From the NCBI GenBank assembly GCA_026004795.1, contig BPJV01000001.1:434001-498000 (forward strand): a DNA stretch of 64,000 bases, read 5' to 3'. The number at the start of each line of letters is the position of its first letter. The stretch's first letter is position 1. The position numbers and the translations under genes were made by a program. This DNA is from Pirellulaceae bacterium. GTDB lineage: Bacteria; Planctomycetota; Planctomycetia; Pirellulales; Pirellulaceae. Shown here in pieces: positions 10,201 to 18,590 of this stretch. Below the pieces are notes generated by a model. That model did not search any database. It was not told the DNA's origin and saw nothing but the letters and a program-made list of their open reading frames with translations.

Positions 10201-11201
10201 GCATTCTTCGCATTCACCTCTCCATCCGATGCTGGCGTGTCATCGGACGGGGCTAAGGAAGCGGTCGTCGCGGCTTGCGTAGCCGCGCCGGCGTCGTCGC
10301 CACCGGCCGGCTGTCGCGGTGCAGACGGATCAACGACCTCTGTCTCCGTGCCAGCGGAGGCGAGAGCGGAATTGGCGGAGTCGTCGGTCGATGCCGACGG
10401 GGCTGCCATAACCGCTGCGCCCTCGTGCGCGCCACGCTGTCCTGCCGACTTGTCTTCTCCTTGATCGGTGGGTGTCTTGGGTAGACCAGCGTCTTCATTT
10501 GCCGGGTCGGCCGTGTCCGTGAAGTCGGTGGCCTCGGCGGTGCTCTGGTTGTCGGCCTTGGCACCGCTGTTGGCTTGCTCCCGATCGCTTGCAGCCGAAG
10601 ATTCCTTACCGCCGACCGGTTCGATCCATACCAGGCTCAACTTACCGGTTTCCCGAATGATCTGACGCAAGGTCTGTTGGCGCTGCGTATCGCCGGCCAA
10701 CAAGCCAGAGACCAACTCGCGTACTTGCCCCAGCAACCGCTCGGCGGCCGCCGCATCGATGCTCTTTTGCTCCGCAACCCACGTGGCCAGGTTTTCCGGA
10801 GCCTGGCCTTCGAAGGCGATTAGCTGTTCCAGTAACTGTCCGGCATCGCCCGCCCGCTGTTCCGCCTTGTGCAGATTACGGCGAGCCCGAAAACACCGCA
10901 GGGCCGCTTCGACCTCCGCCTCATACTTGACCGTCGCCAACGATTGTTGGGCTTCCTCATCCAGTACCGCCTCGGGCGATAATTGCTTAAGATGCCGTTG
11001 TTTGGCCGCCTCGAGGCGTTGCCGACGCATGGCCGACAGCTTCAGATCCCACAACACATCCAGCGGTACGCCACCGGTTTCGTCAGCTCGATAACGTTGC
11101 ACGAAGCTCGGTGTAAAACCTTGTTCGATGAGGTCAGCCGCAACCCGCAACAGTTCAGGCTTCATATGATGACGCCGTGCGACGTCCTCTAGCTCGATCA
11201 T
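7269..11201 (-). CDS. greatly extended Tex-family protein with S1 RNA-binding domain
   Basis: 1310 residues; ordinary Tex is about 750-800. Order: Tex N-terminal helical region (1-200); disordered Ala/Asp/Ser-rich linker (about 205-360); core with a basic start, YqgF/RNase H-like domain near 500 (TIMLIDTVGPKTVVVVVV), and helix-hairpin-helix near 680 (LELIPGLPSSVASQIL); second acidic linker (about 760-960); S1 domain (about 1012-1085, MCLWGVVSGIADFGAFVEL); an Arg/Ser-rich basic tail (about 1110-1190) and an acidic proline/alanine-rich end. Tex binds nucleic acid and influences transcription and stress tolerance. The long low-complexity segments are the unusual feature. They stay open and in frame, so I read one protein. 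The gene runs opposite to rpiB. Confidence 0.85.
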   Translation of the reverse strand: MIELEDVARRHHMKPELLRVAADLIEQGFTPSFVQRYRADETGGVPLDVLWDLKLSAMRRQRLEAAKQRHLKQLSPEAVLDEEAQQSLATVKYEAEVEAALRCFRARRNLHKAEQRAGDAGQLLEQLIAFEGQAPENLATWVAEQKSIDAAAAERLLGQVRELVSGLLAGDTQRQQTLRQIIRETGKLSLVWIEPVGGKESSAASDREQANSGAKADNQSTAEATDFTDTADPANEDAGLPKTPTDQGEDKSAGQRGAHEGAAVMAAPSASTDDSANSALASAGTETEVVDPSAPRQPAGGDDAGAATQAATTASLAPSDDTPASDGEVNAKNAASAEPAAAGENPAGEMASPVAEDGKGSGKKTIKALEKAAKATPRQRRRKWLQNTLQGYGKKPRGLGKWSAYQHLMIARGVRAQLIRAQLDVDLRRVVRAARDALVSRNHPLRDWFEQLVESILQEGLLKRLKNDVLHQCEEEAQETLLRLTAERTRRQLWQSPVRGQTIMLIDTVGPKTVVVVVVNPAGEVIGTAEVDCSAKKEIVDRNVVQLGEMIHQHRVTLVALSNGPARRFMVHTVRELMQQSAGSGLQWTMADRSLADSYAATAASQRELPHYNRRQRAAVWAARALQDPLAEHMKVDIQRWRLSNYQRELPSDEVRETIQAVLQDTVHRTGLDVLYAHRRDLELIPGLPSSVASQILHAAELHRVTSRQLITQLGEDWDVKQQRQAVVALRVLGGAEPLDATLIHPDDYPLAHRLVKHTDLQIPPNSPPGWAPPAVESAGDSASGDPGDASPSHEAASDATPAEDSSAAAEREGDEAAAATATGRADNAPVGAEAVEATIENQPRTTDTAAEATDDAEAAGKPVSAAEDVAAEAPSNTADHVDATASGEAGKAPADSPVESSQAATPEGDASQQTNVTAPSTAGQDSQRTSRPAHRPFVVADSDGSEAGGQGPVEGRQTSDPGIDVEKLAKEWQVGRHRLRWVATCLRHPFTDWRADLPPVPRLNSFVELKDLQPGMCLWGVVSGIADFGAFVELAPHCNGLVHVSRLSTQFIEDPHEVVQVGDLLAVWVLSVEEEKQRVALTALPPGSHAEESARPGRDERTSRSRHARSGQAGRSGSRPDHRSSGDRSPEERRGSASARPPSRRDDDRRSRSRRQRQDGRGSRGGTPRSIVVESKKPVAPITDAMRQGNEPLRSFADLMQFYEAKRTGSSADEGAPQEPASENPASTPSASSPAAEDAAAQDAPQAEERPLDLAHETGGKANSAPPSDASSHPEETKKAEEPADAGAGSVAGAPSNSAEDKDSSSPKP

Positions 11202-11291
11202 GAGAATCCGCTGTGTAAGGAAAATGGCATTGCCAATAGAAGGGCCGTCTACTCGTTGAAGGCGCGAATCTATGCCACTAACTGGCGATTG

Positions 11292-12758
11292 TCAAGCGAC
11301 GGTCGATGGGGATGCATCCTCGGCCTGGCTTCCTGCCGAGACTTTCTTGGCAATCGGCCCGCGCTGATGCGTGGTGGACGATCGCTGGTCGAGAGCGTGA
11401 TACGGGGGACGCAACAAGAATTGCTGCTTGGCCGCGACGACCAACCCAAGACTTGCCAGCAACAGCGAGTTCTCGAAAGGAGAGAAGGAGACTTCATGAA
11501 AAGCCATCTGAATCGCATGCGTAATACCCACGCTGAAGCCCCACATGGCAATTCCGCGCACCCACGCTGGTGCTCCACGAGCACTCCATAATATCCATGC
11601 TTGCCGGGCGAACGTGAACCCCGCCAGCGCAAATAGGGCCACGCCGATCAGCCCTAGATCGACCAACAGACTCAGGTAACTGTTGTGATGCACGTACCCT
11701 CGAATGGATTCCAAGCGGATGCTGGTCGATCGGTCGGCAAGATAGGGCGGGTTGTACACTTGAAACTGATTGAATCCGAATCCGGTCAACGGACGGTCCC
11801 GAAACATTTGCCACGAGACGTAAGCAAACGCCGCTCGCATGTAGGTGCTTTCTCGCGTCTCTGCTGCCGAGTATTCGCGTTTGAAGGCGACCAAGTCGGG
11901 ACCTTTGATGCCTAGGACCAACAGGACACCGCTGAGCCCGCATACAATCACCAAACGTCGCGGCACCCCCCGCATCCCCAGCATGGTCAGCACCCCGAGA
12001 CTCGCTGCGGTGGCTAGCCACACACTGCGGGTGTACGTGACGAACAACGCCGTAAGAAACAAGGGGGTAACCAACACGAATTGTCCCCACGCGATGCGAC
12101 GGCGAGGATGAAGCCATACAGTGCCGATGGCGATGAGCATCCATATCGCCAGCAAGGCCATTCCGAGCCGCACCGACTGCAGATAGGGACCTCGGGCTCT
12201 CCCAAAATGAATCCCCAGGTCCGGATCGCTGATAAACCGGGGGAAGACCAACGGCCAGGCGTGCATCACCTCCAATAGGGCGGTAATCGCCAGGTAAATG
12301 CCGAACGCACTGGCGATCCACGCCGCCTGCCGAAGTTGCTTGCGGTCCAATGGTGCAGTGCGCAGGATGACGTACAACGCGGCGGGAATGCCATACCCAT
12401 TGATGAAATGCATCAACGTTGGTGGCTGCTTGGGAACCACGCTCCCCAACGGCTGAGTAAAGGTGCGGGCCGCGACCCAAAGCAAGAAAAGTCCTGCCGC
12501 CATGTCGCAGAATTCCATCCGCTTGAAGACCGTCTGGCTTCGGCAACTGTGGACCACGTACTGCGCCACCAAGCCGAGGAACCAGAAGCGATCCAACGTC
12601 CAGGTCAGGCCGATCGCGTCCAACGCAAAAAATTCAGCGGGAAAACAACTGGTCAGGACGATGAACAGGGCGACCGATACATGCAGGCTTCCTTTTACCA
12701 GCGCAATGATACCCCAGAGGATGAGCGGGAGCGCGAGGATGCCGATGAGGAATTCCAT
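11292..12758 (-). CDS. O-antigen ligase/polymerase-like membrane protein
   Basis: 488 residues with about ten to twelve hydrophobic helices starting at once ([20 protein letters not shown]). The long periplasmic loop has features of the Wzy/WaaL family, including GRARGPYLQSVRLG, TYTRSVWLA, and the late segment TGFGFNQFQVYN followed by RGYVHHNSYLSLLVDLGLIG; the H-x-x-x-L/Y motif VHHNSYLSLL is the hallmark of O-antigen ligases. It should join or polymerise envelope polysaccharide in the inner membrane. The divergent neighbours, a polysaccharide deacetylase and a GT4 glycosyltransferase, support a polysaccharide role. Confidence 0.85.
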   Translation of the reverse strand: MEFLIGILALPLILWGIIALVKGSLHVSVALFIVLTSCFPAEFFALDAIGLTWTLDRFWFLGLVAQYVVHSCRSQTVFKRMEFCDMAAGLFLLWVAARTFTQPLGSVVPKQPPTLMHFINGYGIPAALYVILRTAPLDRKQLRQAAWIASAFGIYLAITALLEVMHAWPLVFPRFISDPDLGIHFGRARGPYLQSVRLGMALLAIWMLIAIGTVWLHPRRRIAWGQFVLVTPLFLTALFVTYTRSVWLATAASLGVLTMLGMRGVPRRLVIVCGLSGVLLVLGIKGPDLVAFKREYSAAETRESTYMRAAFAYVSWQMFRDRPLTGFGFNQFQVYNPPYLADRSTSIRLESIRGYVHHNSYLSLLVDLGLIGVALFALAGFTFARQAWILWSARGAPAWVRGIAMWGFSVGITHAIQMAFHEVSFSPFENSLLLASLGLVVAAKQQFLLRPPYHALDQRSSTTHQRGPIAKKVSAGSQAEDASPSTVA

Positions 12759-13117
12759 GATCTGCGTTTATCTGTCGGTTCCGAGTTGGCCAGAAAAACC
12801 AATCGCTCAAACCTAGCTCATCGATTCCACCGGACCTCGACATCGGCATTCCCATGGACGCGGATAGGTTTCCTCTAGTCGTCAAGATCCTCCCTACCGG
12901 AGTGATCCTCCCCTTTCGCCGCTCGATGGGGGATTTCCTACCCTGCCATCGACGCCTTGCAGCAAGTTTCTAACACAAGCTTCATTCAGGAGGTCCAAGC
13001 GTCCCTGCGCCAGCACGCGCGGCGTCTACGACCGGCACATTCCTCACCTCGTAGTCGCCAGGGATGGAATACCGAATCGCAAGCCTTGCCCAAACTGCAC
13101 TCGTAGGTGGATGACCC
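12759..13117. other. divergent intergenic region of a polysaccharide gene group
   Basis: About 360 bases between two genes that point away from each other, so it should hold both promoters. I cannot assign a convincing -35/-10 pair, and I see no gene. Confidence 0.35.
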
Positions 13118-13987
13118 ATGGACTTGAGCTTTCCCCTTAACGAAGGCCTACTGTCACTGTATCGCACTGTTACGCTGCCCGGCAGGGAGTTGCTGCGCTG
13201 GCGCTGGCGGCGCAGCCAGCGATTTCCGCTGGCCATACTCTTCTACCACCGAGTCGCCGATCGGCATGCCAATCCGTGGACCATCTCCACGGCCGATTTC
13301 GCTCGCCATCTGGACTGGTTGGAAACACACTTCGACATCGTGTCGCTGGAAGAGGTACAACAACGGATACGTCGAGGAATCTGCCCACGCCCGACGGTGG
13401 CCATTACCTTCGATGACGGTTACGCCGAAAATTGTGACTTTGCGCTTCCGGAACTCATCCGTCGCCAGATCCCTGCCACCTACTTCGTGGCCACGGATTT
13501 TGTAGCTCATGGACGCCCGTTCCCCCATGACGTTGCGGCCGGACAGCCGCTTCCCCCCAACACCATCGAGCAACTGCGGGAACTCTCTGACAGCGGCATC
13601 ACCATCGGCGCCCATACTCGCTCGCACTGTGACTTGGGGAAAGTCGGCGACGGCAAGCGATTGGATCGTGAGATTGTTGGCTCCAAGGAAGACCTCGAAC
13701 AGTGGATCGGGCGTGCCGTCCAGTATTTCGCCTTCCCGTACGGTCGCCCCGCCAATGTATCCCAGGCCGCCATCGATCGAATTCGCTCGGCCGGCTATGC
13801 CGGTTTTTGCTCTGCCTTTGGAGCTTGGAACTGGCTCGATGCCGATCCGTTTCATCTTCGTCGCATCCACGGAGATCCGGGGCTGGAACGACTGAAAAAC
13901 TGGCTGACGTTCGACCCGCGAAAGCTGTGGCAGGCGGAGCCTGATTGCGGGAATCGGTCACGCTTGCTGGCAGGAGTGGCCTCATGA
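13118..13987 (+). CDS. polysaccharide deacetylase (NodB homology domain)
   Basis: 289 residues of carbohydrate esterase family 4. Motifs in order: ILFYHRVAD, the metal-binding TFDDGYAEN (first catalytic Asp and metal Asp), and the second motif GAHTRSHCDL, whose H-S/T-x-x-H pattern supplies the two zinc histidines, then YFAFPYGRP (motif 3). It likely removes N-acetyl groups from an envelope polysaccharide. No clear signal peptide; the N-terminus is amphipathic. Its stop overlaps the start of the next gene (ATGA at 13984-13987), so the two are translationally coupled. Confidence 0.9.
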   Translation: MDLSFPLNEGLLSLYRTVTLPGRELLRWRWRRSQRFPLAILFYHRVADRHANPWTISTADFARHLDWLETHFDIVSLEEVQQRIRRGICPRPTVAITFDDGYAENCDFALPELIRRQIPATYFVATDFVAHGRPFPHDVAAGQPLPPNTIEQLRELSDSGITIGAHTRSHCDLGKVGDGKRLDREIVGSKEDLEQWIGRAVQYFAFPYGRPANVSQAAIDRIRSAGYAGFCSAFGAWNWLDADPFHLRRIHGDPGLERLKNWLTFDPRKLWQAEPDCGNRSRLLAGVAS

Positions 13988-15408
13988 GCCAAGTCGTCAT
14001 CCCCAATGGTGCCCGAACCGCCGCCAAACGCCTGCCACCGATGCGCGTCGCCTTTCTGGTGAGCAACCTTCCTGTCGGAGGTGCGGAGGTGCTACTGCTC
14101 AACTTGGTCCAGCGCATCGATCGTGCCCGTTTTTCACCGATCGTCGTGTGCACGAAAAGCGGCGGCGAATTGGCCGCGCCGATGAAGGCTACGGTCCCCG
14201 TGTACGAACGATTCTTGGCCAACAAGTGGGATATTCGTATCGCCTATCGTTTGACAAGCTTTTTCCGTCGGCAGCGAATAGATGCCGTGGTAACTGTTGG
14301 AGCTGGTGACAAAATGTTCTGGGGCCGGCTGTGTGCCCGCTTGGCCGGGGTACCCGTGGTGTGCAGCGCCCTCCACTCCACCGGTTGGCCGGATGGCGTG
14401 GGCAGATTGAACCGATGGTTAACGCCACTGACCGATGCCTTCATCGCTTGCGCTGGCCAACATGCGCGATTCCTTATCGACGCCGAGAAATTCCCGCCCC
14501 AAAAAGTGCATGTCGTTCCCAATGGCGTGGACACCGAACGCTTTCGTCCCCACCCCGCCTGCCGCGATCGGTTGCGCGAGCAGTTGGCACTGTCGCCAAC
14601 AGCACCCTGTGTGGGCATCGTCGCCGCCCTGCGGCCTGAGAAGAACCACGAGCAGTTCATCGATGCTGCGCGGCGAGTGCTCCGCGTCCACCCCGATTGC
14701 CACTTTTTGATCGTAGGCGATGGTCCCTGCCGTCCCTTCATCGAGAATAAAATCGCCGAACTTGGGCTGGAAAAACGTGTCCATATGCTCGGTGCACGCT
14801 CGGATATCCCGCAACTGCTGGCCGGACTGGACGTCTTTTGCTTGACCAGCCGCAATGAAGCCAATCCCGTTTCCGTCCTGGAAGCTTTGGCATGCGCCGT
14901 CCCTGTGGTCAGTCCAGCGGTGGGAAGTGTCGATGAATCGGTAATCGATGGGAGGACCGGACTCCTGACTCCCCCCCTATCGGCGGAACACACGGCTGAA
15001 GCAATCATCCGCCTGCTGGACCGCCCGCAGTGGGCACACACTCTGGGCCAACAGGGGCGTGAATTGGTGGAAGAGCGCTTCAGCATCGATGCGATGATCG
15101 GCGGCTATCAAGCACTGCTAACGGTCCTGTACGACGATGCGTGCCGCTGCCGAGTTCGCAGGTGGCAGAGCCGGTTGTTCGGCCGGCGATCGCAGGTCGG
15201 GCAAGAAGTGCAATCCCAAGCCCTCCGAGAGAGGGACACCCCACCGTGGGGTGCTATCCGTACCGCCGCTACTGGCCACGACGAGCACTCCGCCGGTGAG
15301 CCGACAAAGCCCCCCGCCATTGGGGCACCTGGTAGAACCGCCACCGCAGTTATCGAAGCTCCTGCTGGTGAGGATCAAGTGCACCCGTGCACGAACTTTG
15401 AACATTGA
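13984..15408 (+). CDS. glycosyltransferase family 4
   Basis: 474 residues with the GT-B fold. N-terminal domain opens VAFLVSNLPVGGAEVLLLNL, the usual GT4 acceptor-side glycine loop; the middle has VHVVPNGVDTERFRP; the C-terminal donor domain has GIVAALRPEKNHEQFIDAA, FLIVGDGPCR, and the E-x7-E type region SRNEANPVSVLEALACAVPVV. The last 70 residues are low complexity and basic. I start at ATG 13984, which overlaps the stop of the deacetylase; an earlier in-frame ATG at 13945 would lie inside that gene. Probably builds the same envelope polysaccharide. Confidence 0.9.
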   Translation: MSQVVIPNGARTAAKRLPPMRVAFLVSNLPVGGAEVLLLNLVQRIDRARFSPIVVCTKSGGELAAPMKATVPVYERFLANKWDIRIAYRLTSFFRRQRIDAVVTVGAGDKMFWGRLCARLAGVPVVCSALHSTGWPDGVGRLNRWLTPLTDAFIACAGQHARFLIDAEKFPPQKVHVVPNGVDTERFRPHPACRDRLREQLALSPTAPCVGIVAALRPEKNHEQFIDAARRVLRVHPDCHFLIVGDGPCRPFIENKIAELGLEKRVHMLGARSDIPQLLAGLDVFCLTSRNEANPVSVLEALACAVPVVSPAVGSVDESVIDGRTGLLTPPLSAEHTAEAIIRLLDRPQWAHTLGQQGRELVEERFSIDAMIGGYQALLTVLYDDACRCRVRRWQSRLFGRRSQVGQEVQSQALRERDTPPWGAIRTAATGHDEHSAGEPTKPPAIGAPGRTATAVIEAPAGEDQVHPCTNFEH

Positions 15409-15577
15409 TTTTTACGTAGGTCAGGAACTTTAACTCCATCGGCAGCGTACACACGGTGCCCGTAGCAAACTTCCGCGTGGTTAGTCACGGTCTTGGGGGC
15501 TCTCGATAACGAGATTGAACGAAGGTGACGGGTTCGTCGGTGAGGCCCGTCGGTCACTTGGCGTGGAGGACGGACGT

Positions 15578-15988
15578 ATGAGTCGAATCGATCGATACGG
15601 AAAACTGGAAAAGGCGCTTCGGCGGCGACGGGATCAGCTGCGAGCCGTCCTGCGCGGTGATTTGGAGACGCTCACCAAACTGTCGCCCGTACGGGGCGAA
15701 ATCGCCGATGTGGCGGTCGAGACCGCCCATGAGGATCTGATCAGCCAACTGGCCGATTCGGAGAACCGCGAGTTGCGGAACGTCGAAGAAGCCCTTTCCC
15801 GGATGCAGGCAGGAACTTATGGCAACTGTGAGGGATGTGACAAGCCGATCCCTCTTGCCCGACTCGAAGTGCTTCCCTACGCCAAATTGTGCATCAAATG
15901 CCAGACGATGGTCGAACGGGCCGGCTGTGTCGATTGGTCGGAGTACGCGGAGCGGGGATACGATTCGTTGGCCGGGACCGAGAGCTGA
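15578..15988 (+). CDS. DksA/TraR C4-type zinc-finger protein
   Basis: 136 residues. An N-terminal coiled coil (about 1-70) is followed by the finger C84-x2-C87 ... C105-x2-C108 within GNCEGCDKPIPLARLEVLPYAKLCIKC. This architecture is that of DksA-like RNA polymerase secondary-channel proteins. The coiled-coil tip has no clear DxxDxA motif, so a ppGpp-linked role is uncertain. ATG 15578 is preceded by TGGAGGACGGACGT; an upstream in-frame start would add 21 residues unlike the family. Confidence 0.85.
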   Translation: MSRIDRYGKLEKALRRRRDQLRAVLRGDLETLTKLSPVRGEIADVAVETAHEDLISQLADSENRELRNVEEALSRMQAGTYGNCEGCDKPIPLARLEVLPYAKLCIKCQTMVERAGCVDWSEYAERGYDSLAGTES

Positions 15989-16219
15989 GCGGAAGGTCTG
16001 AAACGCAAGTCCCGATTAACCCGACCAAGACGCATAACCTTGATTCGCCGCACGTCGCGAGTTTCGTGCGCAAACTGGCTGGTAGAAGTGCTATCATTGC
16101 AACTCAGTTGCGTTTCGCATCCATGCGAACCGGCGGGATGCCGATTCCACCATTGAATCCCCTTCCCAGCGGCTCGGATGCCGCGTTCGTGGTGTTCCCC
16201 CGAGGAGTTGGAATTGGCA

Positions 16220-17473
16220 ATGAGCATCAGGGCATCGTCGTATCGGCAAAACAGATGGTGGCAGCAGTGGGTGTGGGCCCTTGTGGCGTTGACCTTCGTC
16301 GGCGATGCGACGCGGGCCCAAGCCCCTTCCGTGTTGCCTCCCTCATACCCATCCTCGTCGGACCCCAGCGACTCCAGTCGGCGGGTGTCCCGCCCCGTGG
16401 TGCATCCCAGTGCCGAGCCCGCGACCGCTCCGCAACCTCACTTCACCTCGATGAACGCGAGTCGCGAGGCAATCTATCAGGCGATTCAGCAGGAAGCAAC
16501 ATTGATCGAACGCCAGGTTTCCCTGGTTCGTAACATCGTTCGCTACGCCAAACCGTCGATCGTCCATATCGAGGCCACCAAGGCGGCGGATCCTGGCAAA
16601 GGGTTCGCCAGTAATCGCATCGAAGAGGCTGGTGCTGGGGTCATCGTCGAGCTGTTCGGCAAGCCGTACATCCTCACCAACCGACACGTCATCTACCCCG
16701 CTTCGGCGCAATCGATCCGCATCGAACTCGACGACGGCCGGCTGATTCGCCCTACCGAAATCTGGACGGACCCCGCCACCGACGTCGCTGTAATGGCGGT
16801 CGAACCCCAAGAATTGGCCACGGCGCGGCTCGGCGATAGCGATCAAGTGGAGATCGGTGATTTCGTCTTGGCGGTCGGCTCACCGTTCGGACTCAGCCAT
16901 TCGGTGACCTACGGCATCATCAGCGCCAAAGGGCGACGCAATCTCGAGCTGGGATCGAAGGAGATCAAGATCCAGGACTTCTTCCAAACCGATGCGGCGA
17001 TCAATCCGGGCAACAGCGGCGGACCACTGTTGAATCTGCACGGCGAGGTGATCGGCATCAATACGGCGATCGCCAGCAACTCCGGCGGGAACGAAGGAAT
17101 CGGCTTTGCGATCCCCATCAACATGGCCCGCCGCGTGGCCGAGCAGCTTGTCACGCGGGGCAAATTGCAACGTGCCTACCTCGGCGTCCAGTTGGAGAAC
17201 GCCTTCGATATCTTCACCGCCCGCCGCCTCGGACTGAGTAGCACCCGAGGGGCGTTGGTAAAGAAGATCATTGCCGGATCCCCCGCCCAGCGTGCTGGCC
17301 TGCAGGTGGGCGATGTGATCGTCGAGTTCAACGGGACAGCCATCGAAAACGATGGTCACCTGGTGGAAACGGTAGGACTCACGCCGGTCGGCAGCCGCGT
17401 GGACGTCCTTTTCTACCGTGACGGGGCTTTGCGACGGACGACCGCCGTCCTGGATCCAATTCCCGATCCTTAA
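16220..17473 (+). CDS. HtrA/DegP-like serine protease with one PDZ domain
   Basis: 417 residues. A signal peptide (about 1-35, VWALVALTFVGDATRAQA) leads into a Pro/Ser-rich linker, a trypsin-like domain and one PDZ domain (about 315-410, AYLGVQLEN ... AGLQVGDVIVEFNG). The triad is visible: His156 in LTNRHVIY, Asp188 in DPATDVAVM, Ser266 in NPGNSGGPLL. It should degrade or refold damaged periplasmic proteins. I prefer ATG 16220 because it gives a proper signal peptide; an in-frame ATG at 16178 is possible. Converges with the cyclophilin gene. Confidence 0.92.
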   Translation: MSIRASSYRQNRWWQQWVWALVALTFVGDATRAQAPSVLPPSYPSSSDPSDSSRRVSRPVVHPSAEPATAPQPHFTSMNASREAIYQAIQQEATLIERQVSLVRNIVRYAKPSIVHIEATKAADPGKGFASNRIEEAGAGVIVELFGKPYILTNRHVIYPASAQSIRIELDDGRLIRPTEIWTDPATDVAVMAVEPQELATARLGDSDQVEIGDFVLAVGSPFGLSHSVTYGIISAKGRRNLELGSKEIKIQDFFQTDAAINPGNSGGPLLNLHGEVIGINTAIASNSGGNEGIGFAIPINMARRVAEQLVTRGKLQRAYLGVQLENAFDIFTARRLGLSSTRGALVKKIIAGSPAQRAGLQVGDVIVEFNGTAIENDGHLVETVGLTPVGSRVDVLFYRDGALRRTTAVLDPIPDP

Positions 17474-17536
17474 TCCTTAAGCAGCCCGACGCCGCGCGGA
17501 GTGCCGGCCGCGAAAAGGATTCGCCGCCAGGATCAC

Positions 17537-18133
17537 TTATTCCTGGCCGTTTTCAATCACTTCCACTTTTTCGATTACGACTGTTTCCAGCGGTACGTCC
17601 CGCATCCCGGCGCGGATACCAGTCTTCACCTTGGCAATCTTGTCCACCACCTCTTGCCCCTCGATCACCCGGCCGAAGACCGCGTAGCCCACTCCGTCTT
17701 GGGCATGCTTGCGATCGAGAAAATCATTGTCTGCCACGTTGATGAAAAACTGACTTGTCGCGCTGTCGGGAACCGAGGTGCGGGCCATCGCCAATGTGTA
17801 TTTCTTGTTCGATAGATTGTTTCCCGCCTCATTCTTGATCGGATCCTTGGTCTGCTTCTGACGCATGTTCTTGTCAAATCCGCCACCTTGGATCATGAAG
17901 CCATCGATCACGCGATGAAAAATGGTCCCGTCATAGAAGCCCGATTTGGCATATTCCAAGAAGTTCTTGGTGGTGATCGGTGCTTCCTTGGCAAACAACT
18001 CCGCCTTGATCTCTCCCAAATTCGTCTTGATTACCACCACGGGATTCTCCTCGCTAAATGCGGCATGCCCTCGTCCCAGTGCCAGGATGCCGATCAGAAA
18101 CACGACCGTTCGACGTACCATACGATTCCCCAT
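17537..18133 (-). CDS. secreted cyclophilin-type peptidyl-prolyl isomerase
   Basis: 198 residues. An N-terminal signal peptide ([21 protein letters not shown]) precedes a cyclophilin domain: [32 protein letters not shown] (with the catalytic Arg of FHRV), [17 protein letters not shown] and [18 protein letters not shown]. It catalyses cis-trans isomerisation of prolyl bonds during folding of exported proteins. Being next to, and convergent with, the HtrA-like protease suggests shared envelope quality-control work, but no operon. Confidence 0.93.
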   Translation of the reverse strand: MGNRMVRRTVVFLIGILALGRGHAAFSEENPVVVIKTNLGEIKAELFAKEAPITTKNFLEYAKSGFYDGTIFHRVIDGFMIQGGGFDKNMRQKQTKDPIKNEAGNNLSNKKYTLAMARTSVPDSATSQFFINVADNDFLDRKHAQDGVGYAVFGRVIEGQEVVDKIAKVKTGIRAGMRDVPLETVVIEKVEVIENGQE

Positions 18134-18590
18134 GTTTCACTGCTCCGGATGGTTGGAAGGAACACCCTAGTCGTTACTATCCGCCAACTATTGGCTGACC
18201 TATACTTTCGGTGACGCCCCAACGGATTGCTCGACGAGCACTGTTGCCAGCCGGCACGTCGAGTCCAATCTGTCGCACTCGAAGGCTTCACTCATGTCCG
18301 CCATTGGACATGGTACTTGATTCTGCGAACGATGCCAGGCCGACCGGACTGGCCCGGTCAGGCACATGACGCGATGACGATGCCTCCAGCGGCCGCACCC
18401 CATTGCACATGGCGGCGGGGTGGGCGCCATGATTGCCAAGGGCCGCTCGCCCCCGAAATCGCGAACTCCACGCGGTGGCGATTGTAGCCCAGGGATGTGA
18501 ACTGGACCGGTTCACCAGCTATGATAGTAGCACCCGCACCGACACTCCTTTCCACCCTCCACTCGTGCTTTCCAGTAAGCGAGGTTCATC
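18134..18590. other. divergent intergenic region
   Basis: 457 bases between the cyclophilin and sulfatase starts. No gene is supported. It should hold both promoters; the sequence TATGAT at 18520-18525 resembles a -10 box for the sulfatase gene but no matching -35 box at proper distance is seen. Confidence 0.35.

Noticed and set aside
15889-16533. A 214-codon forward frame across the DksA-like gene end and the protease start
   Set aside because: It lies in another frame over two real genes and has no motif.
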